A stretch of DNA of 64,000 bases from Serripes groenlandicus (lineage: Eukaryota > Mollusca > Bivalvia > Cardiida > Cardiidae): contig JASEVX010000011.1 of the NCBI GenBank assembly GCA_031761405.1, forward strand, positions 33,437,822 through 33,501,821, written 5' to 3'. Positions 23,801 to 33,825 of the stretch are shown here, one piece after another; within the stretch, counting starts at the first letter, position 1, and each line of letters starts with the position of its first letter. The position numbers were made by a program, and so were the translations under genes. Under the pieces are notes generated by a model, which saw only the letters and a program-made list of their open reading frames with translations, searched no databases and had not been told where the DNA came from.

Positions 23801-25974
23801 TTATTATCTATGCTCTCTGTTTTGAGTTCTTGTTCTTCTAAGTCGTTTGCGTCGTTTTCCGCTGTGTCTGTTTCTGGTACAGACTTTTGATTCTTTCTCT
23901 TTCTTTCCTGCGGTTGTGTTTTATCGTTTTCATTCATAGGTTTCCGACTCCCTGGTTTTGTGTCGACTTGTTCAGTGTCACTTGTTGTCTTCTTGCCATG
24001 CTTCTTGGCGTCATGAGTCCTCTTTTTATTTCCTACAACTGCTTCTTCTACACCACCGTCAACTGAATTATGAGAATCGTCTAAATCTTTCGCTTCAGAT
24101 GTTCTTTTTATATTCTGTCTACTTGTTCCGCGTCCTCTACCCCTAAATTGACCACCTCTTTGGGGTTGTCCCCTATTTCCTGTATGATTAGTCCTTCCCA
24201 TATTGCTATTATTTTCCGAATGTGTATTCCGTTGTTGGCCTCGTCGCGCCCCTCTTCCATTATCTCCTCTAGTGTTATTAACAAGTCGTTCTCTTCTATG
24301 CTCATCGTCCGTATCACTATCAGAGTATTCGGATGGTTTATCTCTGCTTCCATAGTTGTCCGCCCTATGTCTGTCAGAAGATCCACGGTTACTCTTCTGG
24401 TAAGCCTTTACATCTTCACATGAGCCAAATTCGTTAAACGATTTGTCTTCATCTGACGAATGCCGACTAGAGTGTCCGATGATGTTTCGTCTACGGTATT
24501 CTGTACTATCAGGTGTTTGATCTCTTTTATCAGATGACTTGGTACGTGTTGATCTATCGCCTTCTAACGGTTCATAGCTTCGTTGGCGCTCTGTACGATA
24601 TTCAGGTTTGCGATCGCGATATTGTTCGTCATAATTCTTGACAGGCTTTCTATTACTCTCGTATAAATCACCCTTTTTGCTCCTGTTTCCCCGGTCGTAA
24701 TCACGATACTCGTCAGAATCGTTATCTGTTCTACCAGGAGGTCTCCTATCGGTTAACTCGTCGTAGCTGTCATCGCGAGGTTTTCTATTACTCTCGTATA
24801 AATCACCCTTTTTGCTCCTGTTTCCCCGGTCGTAATCACGATACTCATTAGAATCGTTATCTGTTCTACCAGGTCTCCTATTTGTTAACTCGTCGTCGCT
24901 GTCATCGTGAAGCCACGTTGGTTTGCCCCCCTTTGACTTATTTGTGGCACCATATTTATTTGCTTTTTCCAGGTCTTGGTTGTACCGCCCAGTATCATCA
25001 TATCTTTCTCTGTCTTTAGTATCGTCTTTATTACGTCGGTCGTTGGTGTATTTTCCAGTTTCTCTGTCAGACTTTCGAACACGTTCAAAATCTTCCGACT
25101 CGCTATCGCTATCTGCACTCTCAGAGTATTTCCTGTCATACTTATCCCTATATCTACCAGTATCACGATCATGATCGTCTTTTCCACTGTTAGAATATCT
25201 GTCTGTATCCTTTCGTTCATTGTACATTCTATTCTGTCTTCTAAATTCTTTATCTTTATTTACACTCTTTTCTCTTTGGTCTCTTTCATTGCATCGATCA
25301 GTTCTATTGTTACGTCCACCATCAACACTTATATTGTTCCTCTCTACTCGGTCTACCCGATCAATGTCTCTCTGACTATATCGTTCTCTCTCCAAGCTAT
25401 CATCACATTTGGAAAAAGCTCTGTTTTTACCTCTTACATTCCCTTCTCGTTCTCTGTAAGTAGGTATGTCACCAAGATTCTTCTTAGTACTTGAATCTTC
25501 CTCCATATGTCTGAAACGTCTGTCAATACCTCTTTGGTCAGATCTATCGTTGGTTTCTGATTCTCTTCTGTCAGATTTTCTGTCATTATGTACGGCTCCA
25601 CCACGCCTGTCCCCTCTTCGATTGTTATCTAAGTCCCTTTCATTATATCTGTCTTTGTCGTTTCTATATTCACCTTTATAGGGAAACTGCTCTCGTCTAC
25701 TTAAATCTCTTTCTTTTTCATTGTATCTTTCTCCTTCGCGTTTTCCACCATGTCTATGCCCTCGTGTGTTAGTATCCTCTCGTCTTTTTATCGCTTCGTC
25801 GTTAGTTTCATAGCTATCATAACGATTTCGGTCCAGATCTGATCTAGTACCTCTTGACGCGTGTTTATCATTGATATCCTGGGAACTGGAACTTCGAAGT
25901 AAATTGGCCCCCCTGCTGCCTCTGTTTGAAATACGGACATCTTCAAGTTTCTGTATATTTTGTTTGCGCTGCAT
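14333..25974 (-). CDS. PARP12/ZAP-like CCCH-WWE-PARP protein (six-exon gene model)
   Basis: Predicted mono-ADP-ribosyltransferase with RNA-binding zinc fingers. Joined coding exons on the minus strand: 25974-23088, 21589-21384, 19601-19386, 17630-17437, 16163-15939, 14816-14333. They sum to 4,212 nt, or 1,403 residues plus stop. Every intron is GT-AG and the phases agree in order (1, 0, 0, 2, 2). Domains: residues 1-700 charged and disordered; about 733-797 winged-helix-like; about 800-911 four CCCH fingers; about 972 a fifth CCCH; about 985-1085 WWE1; about 1090-1160 WWE2; about 1175-1395 PARP catalytic domain with H1269, Y1302 and I1366. Human PARP12 (about 700 aa) and ZAP share this order but lack so long an N-terminal extension. 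The H-Y-I triad fits active PARP12/PARP11-type mono-ART rather than inactive ZAP. Start: first ATG after an in-frame TAG at 25993-25995. No second gene shares the strand nearby. The exon chain is inferred; no transcript was seen. Confidence 0.9.
14862..15123. mobile_element. MITE M2 (about 260 bp, long terminal inverted repeats)
   Basis: The left end (acgagaaaatcaacattatgg, tctgcgtaatgtat-gaccc) is the inverse of the right end (gggtcgatactttactacgca, aatccacaatcttggttg, ctcgcgggacggct). Inside is a second inverted pair built on atcagcctgcgcag and ggattagcctgcgc. Counterpart at 61708-61971. Confidence 0.7.
15310..15546. mobile_element. MITE M1, degenerate, in PARP intron 5
   Basis: aacgctttcccacgtg start, gcgactttgaaaacatt arm, central atttTgagcaatt hairpin remnant, ctgctgcagg block, right end gaacgaggttaa. 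Copy B: about 62165-62396. Confidence 0.5.
15690..15905 (+). repeat. Polypurine (gaa-rich) tract
   Basis: Nearly uninterrupted a/g with gaagaagaa blocks, in PARP intron 5. Same at about 62535-62760 in copy B with small length changes. Confidence 0.9.
15939..16163 (-). CDS. PARP12-like gene, exon opening the PARP catalytic domain
   Basis: 225 nt: one base completing a codon, 74 codons, then two bases. Acceptor ctatcattacag at 16164; donor TCCAA|GTATGAT at 15939/15938. It encodes a proline-rich linker and GWFPWDM, then the first helix and strand of the catalytic domain, with YKEVESSL and the conserved IYRVQNQKLW motif (family pattern IxRVQNxxLW). Past the donor the frame runs into a low-complexity purine/pyrimidine tract that is intronic. 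The copy B counterpart is at 62780-63004. Confidence 0.9.
16433..16620 (+). mobile_element. SINE S2, tail missing
   Basis: Head remnant 'gtggttgaaagtccgcctcc', 'gtccgggtcataccaaagac', core 'gttgtgggattagcattacg' and 'tggtgtcaggataaaagaacc'. In PARP intron 4. Counterpart at 63306-63481. Confidence 0.65.
16836..17007 (+). mobile_element. SINE S1, partial
   Basis: B box gagaattcgaacccc, body 'atttggaaaagcagccagttg', tail caatcaaataatcaatcaaa. Counterpart at 63699-63870. Confidence 0.65.
17437..17630 (-). CDS. PARP12-like gene, exon with C-terminal half of WWE2
   Basis: 194 nt, entering in phase 0 after acceptor tcaatttcag and leaving in phase 2 at donor CTGTT|GTAAGT. It encodes the back half of WWE2, with the FEMNLKEMTLLNL strand and the terminal VLRRP expected of the fold. 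It lies just beyond the part of copy A that has a counterpart in this window; the copy B equivalent would fall near 64,300. Confidence 0.87.
18244..18526 (+). mobile_element. SINE S1, full length, in a PARP intron
   Basis: tRNA-derived head with A box (tagctcagtcgttagcg) and B box (gagttagaatccc), body 'ctttccgacgtttgaaaaaag', 'gtggaaaagcagccagttgc', tail 'aaacggcgttaagcctcactcaatc'. It is antisense to the gene, in the intron between exons 19386-19601 and 17437-17630. Confidence 0.8.
19386..19601 (-). CDS. PARP12-like gene, exon with end of WWE1 and start of WWE2
   Basis: 216 nt, 72 codons, phase 0 at both ends. The acceptor tgtttgttcag has a clear pyrimidine tract; the donor is ACG|GTTTGT. 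It encodes the last strands of WWE1 ending in VRRLST, as in vertebrate PARP12, then a linker and the WWE2 opening with WRWYF and NSWDKF. The open frame continues past the donor into intron without similarity to the family, which supports the chosen splice site. Confidence 0.85.
19782..20005 (+). mobile_element. SINE S2 in PARP intron 2
   Basis: 'ggtcatatcaaatactttaa', core 'attgtgggataagcataacg', 'gtgacaggttaaatggacca', 'ggaaacgctctgatataact'. A minus-oriented tail piece (ttttacgcc...acggcgtttcac) lies immediately before it. Confidence 0.65.
20083..20282. repeat. Near-perfect inverted repeat, 82-bp arms, 36-bp spacer
   Basis: Left arm 20083-20164 and right arm 20201-20282 are complementary at all but one position (cttcctatg against catgggaag). 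In PARP intron 2. A 30-base direct repeat (gtgtttccttctgaaataca...) begins at the right arm's end and recurs at about 20664. Confidence 0.85.
21013..21128. repeat. Short tandem repeat, about 29-bp unit x4
   Basis: Unit built on 'gacatattcctatgttatca' with AAC-rich linker. In PARP intron 2, about 250 bases from the fifth-finger exon. Confidence 0.7.
21384..21589 (-). CDS. PARP12-like gene, exon with fifth CCCH finger and start of WWE1
   Basis: 206 nt. Acceptor tttacag at 21590 onward; donor ATACTG|GTACTG at 21384/21383, a weaker donor but the only one that leaves phase 0 and joins the next exon cleanly. It encodes a CCCH finger with spacing C-x7-C-x5-C-x3-H, then the WWE start with the tryptophans of LWQM and DEWMPLE. 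A CCCH finger directly ahead of WWE1 is characteristic of PARP12 and ZAP central domains. Entry phase 1 matches the exit of the preceding exon and creates an Asp codon across the junction. Confidence 0.85.
22505..22726. mobile_element. MITE M1 in PARP intron 1
   Basis: TTAA-CCCTTTCCCCACAT ... GTAAAGGG-TTAA with the gaaattgctcacaac hairpin. It lies between the zinc-finger exon and the fifth-finger exon. Confidence 0.8.
23088..25974 (-). CDS. PARP12-like gene, exon with charged N-terminus and four CCCH fingers
   Basis: Open from ATG at 25974 for 962 codons plus one base, then donor AAAG|GTATGTT at 23088/23087. The frame stays open 18 codons past the donor, so a single-exon reading of about 980 residues would be wrong at its end. 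Residues 1-700 are dominated by R, D, E, N, S, K and Y in RD/RE/RY runs. An RGG/GRG box lies near 598-620, and basic clusters near 645-690 could act as nuclear signals. Residues 733-797 resemble the winged-helix part of the ZAP N-terminal domain. The CCCH fingers have spacings C-x8-C-x4-C-x3-H, C-x7-C-x4-C-x3-H, C-x7-C-x4-C-x3-H and C-x7-C-x6-C-x3-H. A possible 5' UTR splice acceptor (ttttccag) lies at 26049, hinting at an upstream non-coding exon. Confidence 0.9.
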
Positions 25975-26322
25975 TTTGGTTTTGTTTTGGAACTAACCCT
26001 TGTGTTGGTGTGATACCGCGGTTATGCCTTTGCTGAATTAATGTACAGCTGGAAAAGAATGTTAGTTCTGCAAGAATCAGCGTATTTACATATACGTGTA
26101 CATACACAATGCCATGTGATAGACATTTAAACGTGGCAATGTATACATTATTGCGTCATGATAGAAGTACGATATTGTTGAAAATGTCTTGCGTTAATGA
26201 CAACCTTTAGTTTTTAGGTAAGATTTTTTGGCTAATAAAGCTCGTGCTTTACTTTATTCTATCCCTCCTTGGTACACAGTGTTGCGGGATAACCATTTCA
26301 ACTGATGTGCTAGACTCAGGGC

Positions 26323-26425
26323 CGAGACCCGGAAACTCAGTGGGTGATGACGCGGGCTGTCAATCCAGGAGTTGTGAGTTCGAACCCCAGATCAGCCAAC
26401 TTTCTTTCAGTCTATGACTGATGTT
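26323..26425 (+). mobile_element. SINE S1, head only
   Basis: A box-like aaactcagtgggtgatgacg, 'gcgggctgtcaatccaggag', B box gagttcgaacccc. It lies 350 bases upstream of the PARP start codon. Confidence 0.65.
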
Positions 26426-26453
26426 GCTATTACCGTTTAATGCATAATGCTTG

Positions 26454-26497
26454 CCCCCTCCCCCTCCCCCTTCCCCACATCCCCTCCCCTCCCCCCA
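26454..26497 (+). promoter_or_regulatory. C-rich tract (G-quadruplex-capable on minus strand)
   Basis: Seven C runs of four to six bases, separated mostly by single t or a, about 480 bases upstream of the PARP start codon. On the gene's own strand this is a run of G4-G6 blocks, enough for a G-quadruplex. A promoter role is inferred from position only. No TATA box or other core promoter element was recognised. Confidence 0.35.
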
Positions 26498-27594
26498 TTT
26501 TCTTTGGATTGTGTTGAAGCTAAGGTGTAACTCTTTTCAATGGTATATGGTGCTCTACATGAGAAACGCATAGAAAGTGTGACACTTCAGGACTGAAACT
26601 GGTCGATTAATATGGAAACAAAAACGGAACATATTTAGTGTATTGTAACCATAAAATGTTTTAGTCCAAATTACTTGACATTTCTAATCATTGAAAACGT
26701 GTTGCGGACTTAGTAAAGTTAAAGTCATCCGTCAACGTTATCAGTCACTGATAATAATGTTATCAACATTCTTTTAAATCATTTTCAAATACTTATTGAC
26801 GAAGTTCCCGTTCTGTTTTTATCAGCATATATACTGGTATGCCATTCGGAATAATTTGAAGCCAGCTAATAGGGTTCTTTTCGTCAAAGGACGGGTTTGA
26901 AGTGCATGATTCCCTGTGTTTGCTGAATGGTACTTTAATAACGTAGATACTTTCTTCATTGTGTACACTTTACTGACTGTTAAGTGTAGCATCATTAGAT
27001 AAGAGTCGCTTCTATCGGGTTGGGGTCTTCATGCATTGACGAACACTGAATACTTAGACGAGCCTTCACATTCGCATAGTCTCAATAGACTCTTCATCGT
27101 TCGTCAACATGGAATTAGGTTCAAGATGCATGGTTTGATCCAAAGAAAAACAACCCTTTGCAGTGCAAGCAAGGAGGCGAAAAACATACGTTATTTTCAA
27201 AAGCTAGAAGTATCTTTGCATTTCACTGTGATATACAGGGATCAGATGCATGTAGAGGGAATCAATGGTCCCCGATATGAGCTTTCAGACACTGATCTTA
27301 TAGAGCAGATTTTCTTTGTCACCAAACCTTGACGCGACTTATAATCATAACTTCACGCATAAAGTGCAGAACCAAATATGTGGATATCTAAAATCAATCA
27401 ACTATCAAAGTTATGAAAACTTATGAATTATTTCTCAAAGGTGTTTTAATTGACCGAGAACCTTGATTTACAGCTATTAACATTTGAAGTTATCGCTAAA
27501 TAACGTGAATTTTGACGTAACGAAAATTGTAAATGGAGTAAAGTAAGTGGAGGGAAGTAAAGCATCTGGTTATTTATCGACGAGGCAAACATAT
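26498..27594. other. Upstream flank of the PARP gene, no feature recognised
   Basis: AT-rich. A 98-codon plus-strand frame at 27036-27332 has no recognised motif. No tRNA or promoter element identified. Confidence 0.5.
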
Positions 27595-28067
27595 AGAGAC
27601 TGTACATAAATGAAAGGACAACACTTGAGTTAAGGAGAAAACTGTTGCAAAATTTCTGTTTTTTGCCACAATATTTTCAAAATAAGTCTGCTGTAGATAC
27701 CTCAGAAAGCGTATGTTTGTGGGCATGGGTTAAAAACAAAAGGAAAGTAAAATGAAGCTTACCCGTAACTGTCTCTAGCTCGTTATCCTCTCTCACTGTA
27801 TCACGAGATCAATATGATATGCATGTTTGTATACGCCGGCCTGCTTAGTAATCGTTATAAACTTTAACCCTATCACACGTACAACAAATCTGCAGCAGTG
27901 AAACTCCGTAAACATCCAGGCAAGATAAGAATGACAATGTCTTTAAAAGAGACCGTAATTATTGAATAAGGTTGAACAAATAGTGGCATATGGAGAAATT
28001 GCTAATTATGAGCACTTTCGTCTGCTGCAGATACATCAAAATGAGTCTACATGTGGGAAAGGGTTAA
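27595..28067. mobile_element. Two MITE M1 copies
   Basis: A right-hand fragment at 27595-27733 (ends catgggttaa) and a near complete copy at 27864-28067 (TTAA-CCCTATCACAC ... GGGAAAGGG-TTAA). Confidence 0.65.
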
Positions 28068-28870
28068 ATGCAGTCCCGTTTTCGGAAAATAATGCAGTCC
28101 CGTTTTCGGAAAATACCATCCTATATTAAATGTGTTCCCTGAGTTCTGTGACATGTTATTATTATGCAAACGTTCCTTTATCCTTGATCACCAACTATTT
28201 TGAGCCGTTCCACTGGATTTTCAGATTTCTTTTCGAAGGGTTATTATTGCTTTGAGAAACAGTACAAATGAGCCTCCACCCCGGATCACCACCGGTACGA
28301 GAAATGTCTCCATTTACCACAGTGTTTCCACATGTCGACTGCTGCAGATGTTTCAAAATGCTTATACATGTGGAAAATGGTTAAACACAATATACCCTTT
28401 TCAATGGAATATCAGATTTTGTTTCGGACAGTGCAGATGATCACCAACCATTATGAGCCATCTTTCCTATTAACAATATTTTCAAATGTCGTCTACTGCA
28501 GATGCATCCGAATGCGTCTACACGTGGGAAAGGGTTAAACACAGTCCCGTTTTCAGAAAATACGATATTCACTGGGTTGACCTTTCGAAGGGATGTTATT
28601 AAATATATGTCGGCTGCTTCAGATACATCAAAATACTTCTACATTTCGAAACTACCTTTTTCAAAAGGTTTTAAGATTTATTTTCGAAGGGATTTCATTG
28701 CTTTGAAAACAGTGAAAAGTAACCTTGACCCCGGATCACCAACCATTACGTGCATTCTCTCCATTTGTTTGCCACAATATTTTCAGATTTTTTTTCAGCT
28801 GCAGATGCATCAAAATGCGACTACATACTTGAATAGTAAAACACAATGCCATTTTCGAAAAAAATATTGA
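28060..28870. repeat. Array of MITE M1 right halves with a shared spacer
   Basis: At least four times a 'ctgcagatg..tcaaaatgc..ctacatgtgggaaagggttaa' end is followed by 'acacagtcccgttttc', a 'gatttcgaagggat' stretch and 'ccccggatcaccaac'. A 24-base 'gcagtcccgttttcgg...' unit is doubled at 28070-28120. It reads as a local tandem amplification of a MITE end plus flank. Confidence 0.6.
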
Positions 28871-28872
28871 AT

Positions 28873-29148
28873 GATTGATTAGGGTTTTAACGCCGTTTTC
28901 AAAAATAAATTCAGTCATATCTCGGCGGCCAGTTTACCTACTCATATGTTTCCTTGTTTTCTTACACCAGCACTCGACACAATATACTCTCCAAGCAACT
29001 GGCAGCTTTTAGCCCATTGGTGAAAGACGAATGATGCTTGTCACAGACACTTTTGTCAAACGTCGGAAAGAATGTTGGCCGAGCTGGGGTTTGAACTCAC
29101 AACCCCTGGAATGACAACCCGCATCGCTTCCGACTGAGCTACCGGGGG
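28873..29148 (-). mobile_element. SINE S1, full length
   Basis: On the minus strand: head ccggtagctcag, B box gagttcaaacccc, body and gcgttaaaaccctaatcaat tail. Confidence 0.8.
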
Positions 29149-29311
29149 AAATACTATATTCAATGGGTTCTCCGATTTCCTATTTATTTATTTATTTATT
29201 GGGGTTTTACGCCGCTTTCAACAACCGATTTCTTAATGACATGTTATTAGTGTGCAAACGTTCCTTTACCCTTGGTCACCAACCATTACATGTGTGGATA
29301 TTTTAATATGG

Positions 29312-29484
29312 GCCGTTCCACGAGAAAACAAACATTATAGAATCTGCGTGATGTACCGACCCAGATCAGCCTGCGCAGTACGCACAGGCTTATCAGGGGC
29401 GACACATTACGTTTCAGGGGGATAGAGGTATATAGTAATGATTCCTGGAACAGAAAATCCACAGGACGCAAACAGTATTGGCCA
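29312..29484. mobile_element. MITE M2, right end lost
   Basis: gccgttccacgagaaaac, gacccagatcagcctgcgca, atgattcctgga, aaatccacagg, then an abrupt change to a SINE-tail-like sequence. Confidence 0.6.
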
Positions 29485-29597
29485 ACACGAAATAGCTGAA
29501 AATTGTTGAAATCGGCGTTAAAACACAACCAATCAATCAATCATTCATTCCTCCGTCATTTATCAAATTATTATCTTGTTCTGGTCTTATTAATGCG

Positions 29598-29832
29598 AGT
29601 AATTGATTGATAGATTGTTCTGTGTTTTACGCCGCTTTCAACATCTTTCCATTTATATCACGGCGTTTCATGGATATGTTACCAGTATGTACTACTGGTC
29701 CGTTTATCTTGACGACAACCAGTCCATCGTTATGCTTACCCCCACACACCTGAGCGCCAAGGAGGGCAGCCATTATTTACCATTCTTTGGTATGCCCCGG
29801 CCGAGAATCGAACCCGCACCGAGGCGGATAGA
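29598..29832 (-). mobile_element. SINE S2, near full length
   Basis: Inverted tail ttttacgccgctttcaacat, core ttatatcacggcgtttcatg, ggtccgtttatcttgacgac, 'tttggtatg' and tRNA head with B-box complement gagaatcgaaccc. Confidence 0.75.
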
Positions 29833-31630
29833 GGTGTTGGGCGAGTTGACCTATGTTGGAACATCAGTGAACAATTTAAGGTGTGAGTACTCCAATATAA
29901 GTTTAACAAATGCTTTAGAAATTAATGCGCTGAGAGGTCAACTATGGAAGCTTATTAACATTCGTGAAGTAGAACGGAAATGTACGACTATGTTCGAGTA
30001 TTTACGAAGATTGTCCAATTCAGTTTAAATAGAATAATTTGCTCATAAAAGCTTCGCATTGTACATTTTTTTTTATATTCTGCAATTTCATTTTCAATAA
30101 TATATAGTTACAAACAAAACAATAAGTTTGCGAATGTTTCCGGAAAATTGTTAACAAATAAGTCACGAATGGATTTGTTTTACCATTTGCTCCATAATAC
30201 CGCATATACCTGCAACCAACAATGCAGGCATTTGAAAACAGTCGAGGGGAGTTCAGATTGCTTTTAACGAGCAGTCTGAACTCTCCCTGCAATGTTTTCC
30301 ATTATGTCAGTAAATGTAAACATAATTTATCCAGTGCTGATAAGTGGTTAATTACTGCTTTCAAATTGGATGAGTCTTAGAACATGCTTACGGAGCAAAG
30401 GGTTAAATATTTGTCATATGTATCTAAACAATCTCATCTGCACAAAGCCTAGTAATCGTAGATCTGGTCTTCGGTCAGACATACAGTGCATAAAGCCATA
30501 TGGTGCATTTTCCGCATGTCTAATATTGAACACTTTGTTCCAGAAATACACATTTCATGCACCCAAAACAGAAAATCATTACAAAACGGGAAAGGCAGAC
30601 TTCAGAATGCTCATACTGAGCCATATGCTCTCTCCATGCCAGGGGCGTAGCTGGATTAAAATCAAGTATACGCACAGACGTGCATGCTCCCCCGATTTTT
30701 TTTTTAATCCAACATTGCATCGGATGCATTCTAGGAGCATCTTTTTAGCACATACAGAAAACATAAACTAGGCATAACGACAAGCAGGTTTATTGCATCG
30801 CCTGTAAATAAATAAAGTTAATAAACAGAAAAATAGAACGATTATGTATTCATGATTTTAACACGATATTTATTTTTCCATGGAACAAAGAAGGATATGG
30901 GGTGCATTGAGATGCACTAACACACTAAATGCTCGGACAGGTGCTAGTTAAAAGTAATAATTTGAAGACATTCGACTTTTCGGTTAGTTTAATAGGATAA
31001 CCTGAATATATCCCACCTTTTGTTGTGATAACATGGAATACATATTATCTTTGTTAAGCTTCTTTTGAACAACCAATAAGCTGGATCATTGTCAGAATTG
31101 ATATAGTTAGTTAAGTTATCCGCCACATATTCACATAATGAACAAAACTCGTCTCCATTCTCTGTTAGACAATATAGATACATTAATTAAAATGTGTAAT
31201 TTAGAAATGTTCACAAATACAATAATGAATCCGTTCACTTAACAAATTATTTAAACACTAATAATTCTAATACGCTTACTGCTGTAATTATGAAATCAGA
31301 GTTTAAAACATTTTGTCTCTATTTAGAGTTTAAACTTAATTAAACATCGATTCCTGTTTTATTAATATGCTCGATGTCTGCTTTCAGTTTGAATGATTCG
31401 TCTGGATTGCAAACTCCATGGAAAAGATTGAAATGTCGAATTATTGAAAAGTTAATACCGTTTTTTGGGAAATATTGAGGTAAAAGGAGAAATAGCTTGT
31501 TTTGAGGTAATTCTCCCTAAACAATTTTGTTCAATATGCTGTCGGAAGTCATTTATATCAGGTAAGGGATTAACCCTCATCCTGCTGAGTGAATCATCCG
31601 TGATTTCAGATATGTTCTCGCCCTATGATA
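29833..31630. other. Non-coding stretch with old repeat debris
   Basis: A 133-codon frame at 30370-30771 runs through 'ggggcgtagctggatt', a widespread repeat word, and is probably not a gene. The rest is AT-rich with nothing recognised. Confidence 0.5.
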
Positions 31631-31905
31631 TTGATTGATTAGGGTTAAACGCCGTTTTCAACCATTTTACGGTCATATTAAGGTAGCCAGTTCACATATT
31701 CATGCGTTTTCAGTCTTTCCCACACCATACTTTCCAAGCAACTGGCTGGTTTTCCACATAGACTATAATCCCATTGGTGGAAAACGAATGACGCAAGTCA
31801 CAGTGACTTTTGTCAAACGTCGGAAAGAATTAAGGATTAGCTGGAGTTCTAACTCGCAACCCCTATATTGACAGCGCGCGTCGCTACCGATTGAGCCACC
31901 GGGGC
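31631..31905 (-). mobile_element. SINE S1, full length
   Basis: Minus-strand copy with head ccggtggctcaatcggtag, B box gagttagaactcc and tail gcgtttaaccctaatcaatc. Confidence 0.8.
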
Positions 31906-33825
31906 TGGGCTCTCATCCGCTGATCTACTTATTGAATATCAGGCGAAACAGAGCAAACAATGACTGGAAGTTTATGTATAAACATATCTTTATCTTCCTT
32001 GTTGGTTAATGTGATTTTAAATCGAACATAACAGGAAAGGAACAATCACAAGAAAAGAAACAATCACAGAATACAATACGTATCTTGACGGATGCACTTA
32101 CATCAAAATGCACGTTTTTTTCCGATGATAAAGCTAGTTGATATTAAGTTGGCGTGTGGTAGGAAGACTATTCATATTCTTTCAGAACTTAATCTTTTGA
32201 GAAAGCACACCAAATGGTTCGGAGTTCTGATACTGATTCAATGACATATATTATGCCCCTCATCAAGTGCTCTGATAGCGTGCAAGTGCTACTAGATCTG
32301 ATATGTTTGTTTTAAAAAAATGGCATACAGTCATTTTACGGCGTTTCCTGTGTAAATTATCAGTGCTTATTTGAAGCTTTTCCTTACGCCAGTTCATCCG
32401 TCTGCAACATTGCACGAAGTGGCAGGCTGATACCATTTCTTCATTCTTCATAGCCCTTACCCCCCTCAGCCTTCAGTTTGTGAATGTGTAGGGGTAGGAA
32501 AATGCTTGTGGATCAAAGTGTTTGTTTGCAGTATTCATTCCCCACTTGTAAGTTATGTGTAACTTAAACAAGAAATTATGTATTCAATATACTAGTGTTT
32601 TTTGGTAATGTAACCTATTTTTTTAAGATCACCTCAGCCAAAGGCTGCAAGTTCATATAACTTGGCATGGATGTTCCTTGCATGGCCACACTTTTACAGT
32701 AGATCACATGATTCCATTCAGTACACAACTTGTTGCCATGGCGACAAAAAAGAAAAACTATTAAATTCTTTTTGTCAGAAACTACTGGCCTAGCCGGAAA
32801 TCAAAATAATGTCTCTGAAATGTTCCTTGACTGAACCTCTTTGAAACTCTACCAAGTTTTCTCGAGTTTTTGCAATTTGTAAAACACACAAAAACTACTT
32901 GATGGAATTTGATTTAATATTGACATTTTTCTCAATATAGTATGACAGAAACATCAAAATGTTTCAGCTTAAATCTGCTGTCAAATTTTCATTTGATTCT
33001 TCATGTCTTAAATGTGTATACATGTACTTGTGAGCGATACAGGGCCAACAAGGTCCTACGGTTTACCAATTGCCAGTTTCATAATATTTAATATTTTTGA
33101 TATGATCTTTCAACTTCTTAACAATAAATACATAAACATAAGCTACAATTGTTATTTCCTTTCACATTTTCCCTTATTTTCCAACCTTCCTGCAGTCTCC
33201 AGGCCGTCAGCACTTTCAGTGCTTTGATTATTATCAATAATACATAGGCGCCGGTTTAAAGGCATTTCAGGAAATGGCTTAAGTGGTTTTTATTTCTTTG
33301 GTTTACCAAAGAAGTATAGTTACGGGAAACTCAGGACTAACCTCGTTAATTCCAGTTCTCATGTTGCCTACGCCTGAATGTAGTTCTACCAATATGCACT
33401 GCATTTTCAAATAATTCAGCATTATTGATAAAGAAACACAATAGTTATCTTATAAGTTGTATAGTGTCGTCTAGTTTTTGGAAAGGAATTTCGTATTGAT
33501 ATGTAATAGAGTGTTTTAAATAATCGAACGCGGTAGAATTGATCCTTACACTTATTTCGACCGAAGTACACACAACCGATTTGCCGATACACCGGTACCA
33601 AATGATTAGCCTACGCGCAATGTAGTACCTGATTTTAAACGCTTACGCTTGAAGTACAATCAAAGGAACCCAGTAATTGCTGAAAATTGAAAAAAATATA
33701 ATTAGGATTTAATTAATCTTCAAAAGCGCATTGACATATGTATAATTGATGGTCTTTTATAGCGCAAGAATATACTAACATATGCTACCGGAAATTCCCA
33801 TATGTAGTAGGTAACTTCAAATATG
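31906..33825. other. Non-coding stretch
   Basis: 32620-32880 looks like a degraded unit of the HINE-like family core ('gatcacctcagcc', 'tctaccaagttttc'). Otherwise nothing recognised. Confidence 0.45.

Noticed and set aside
24108..25681. Open frames antisense to or out of frame with the charged PARP exon
   Set aside because: Low-complexity codon use of the real exon leaves other frames open; they have no independent support.
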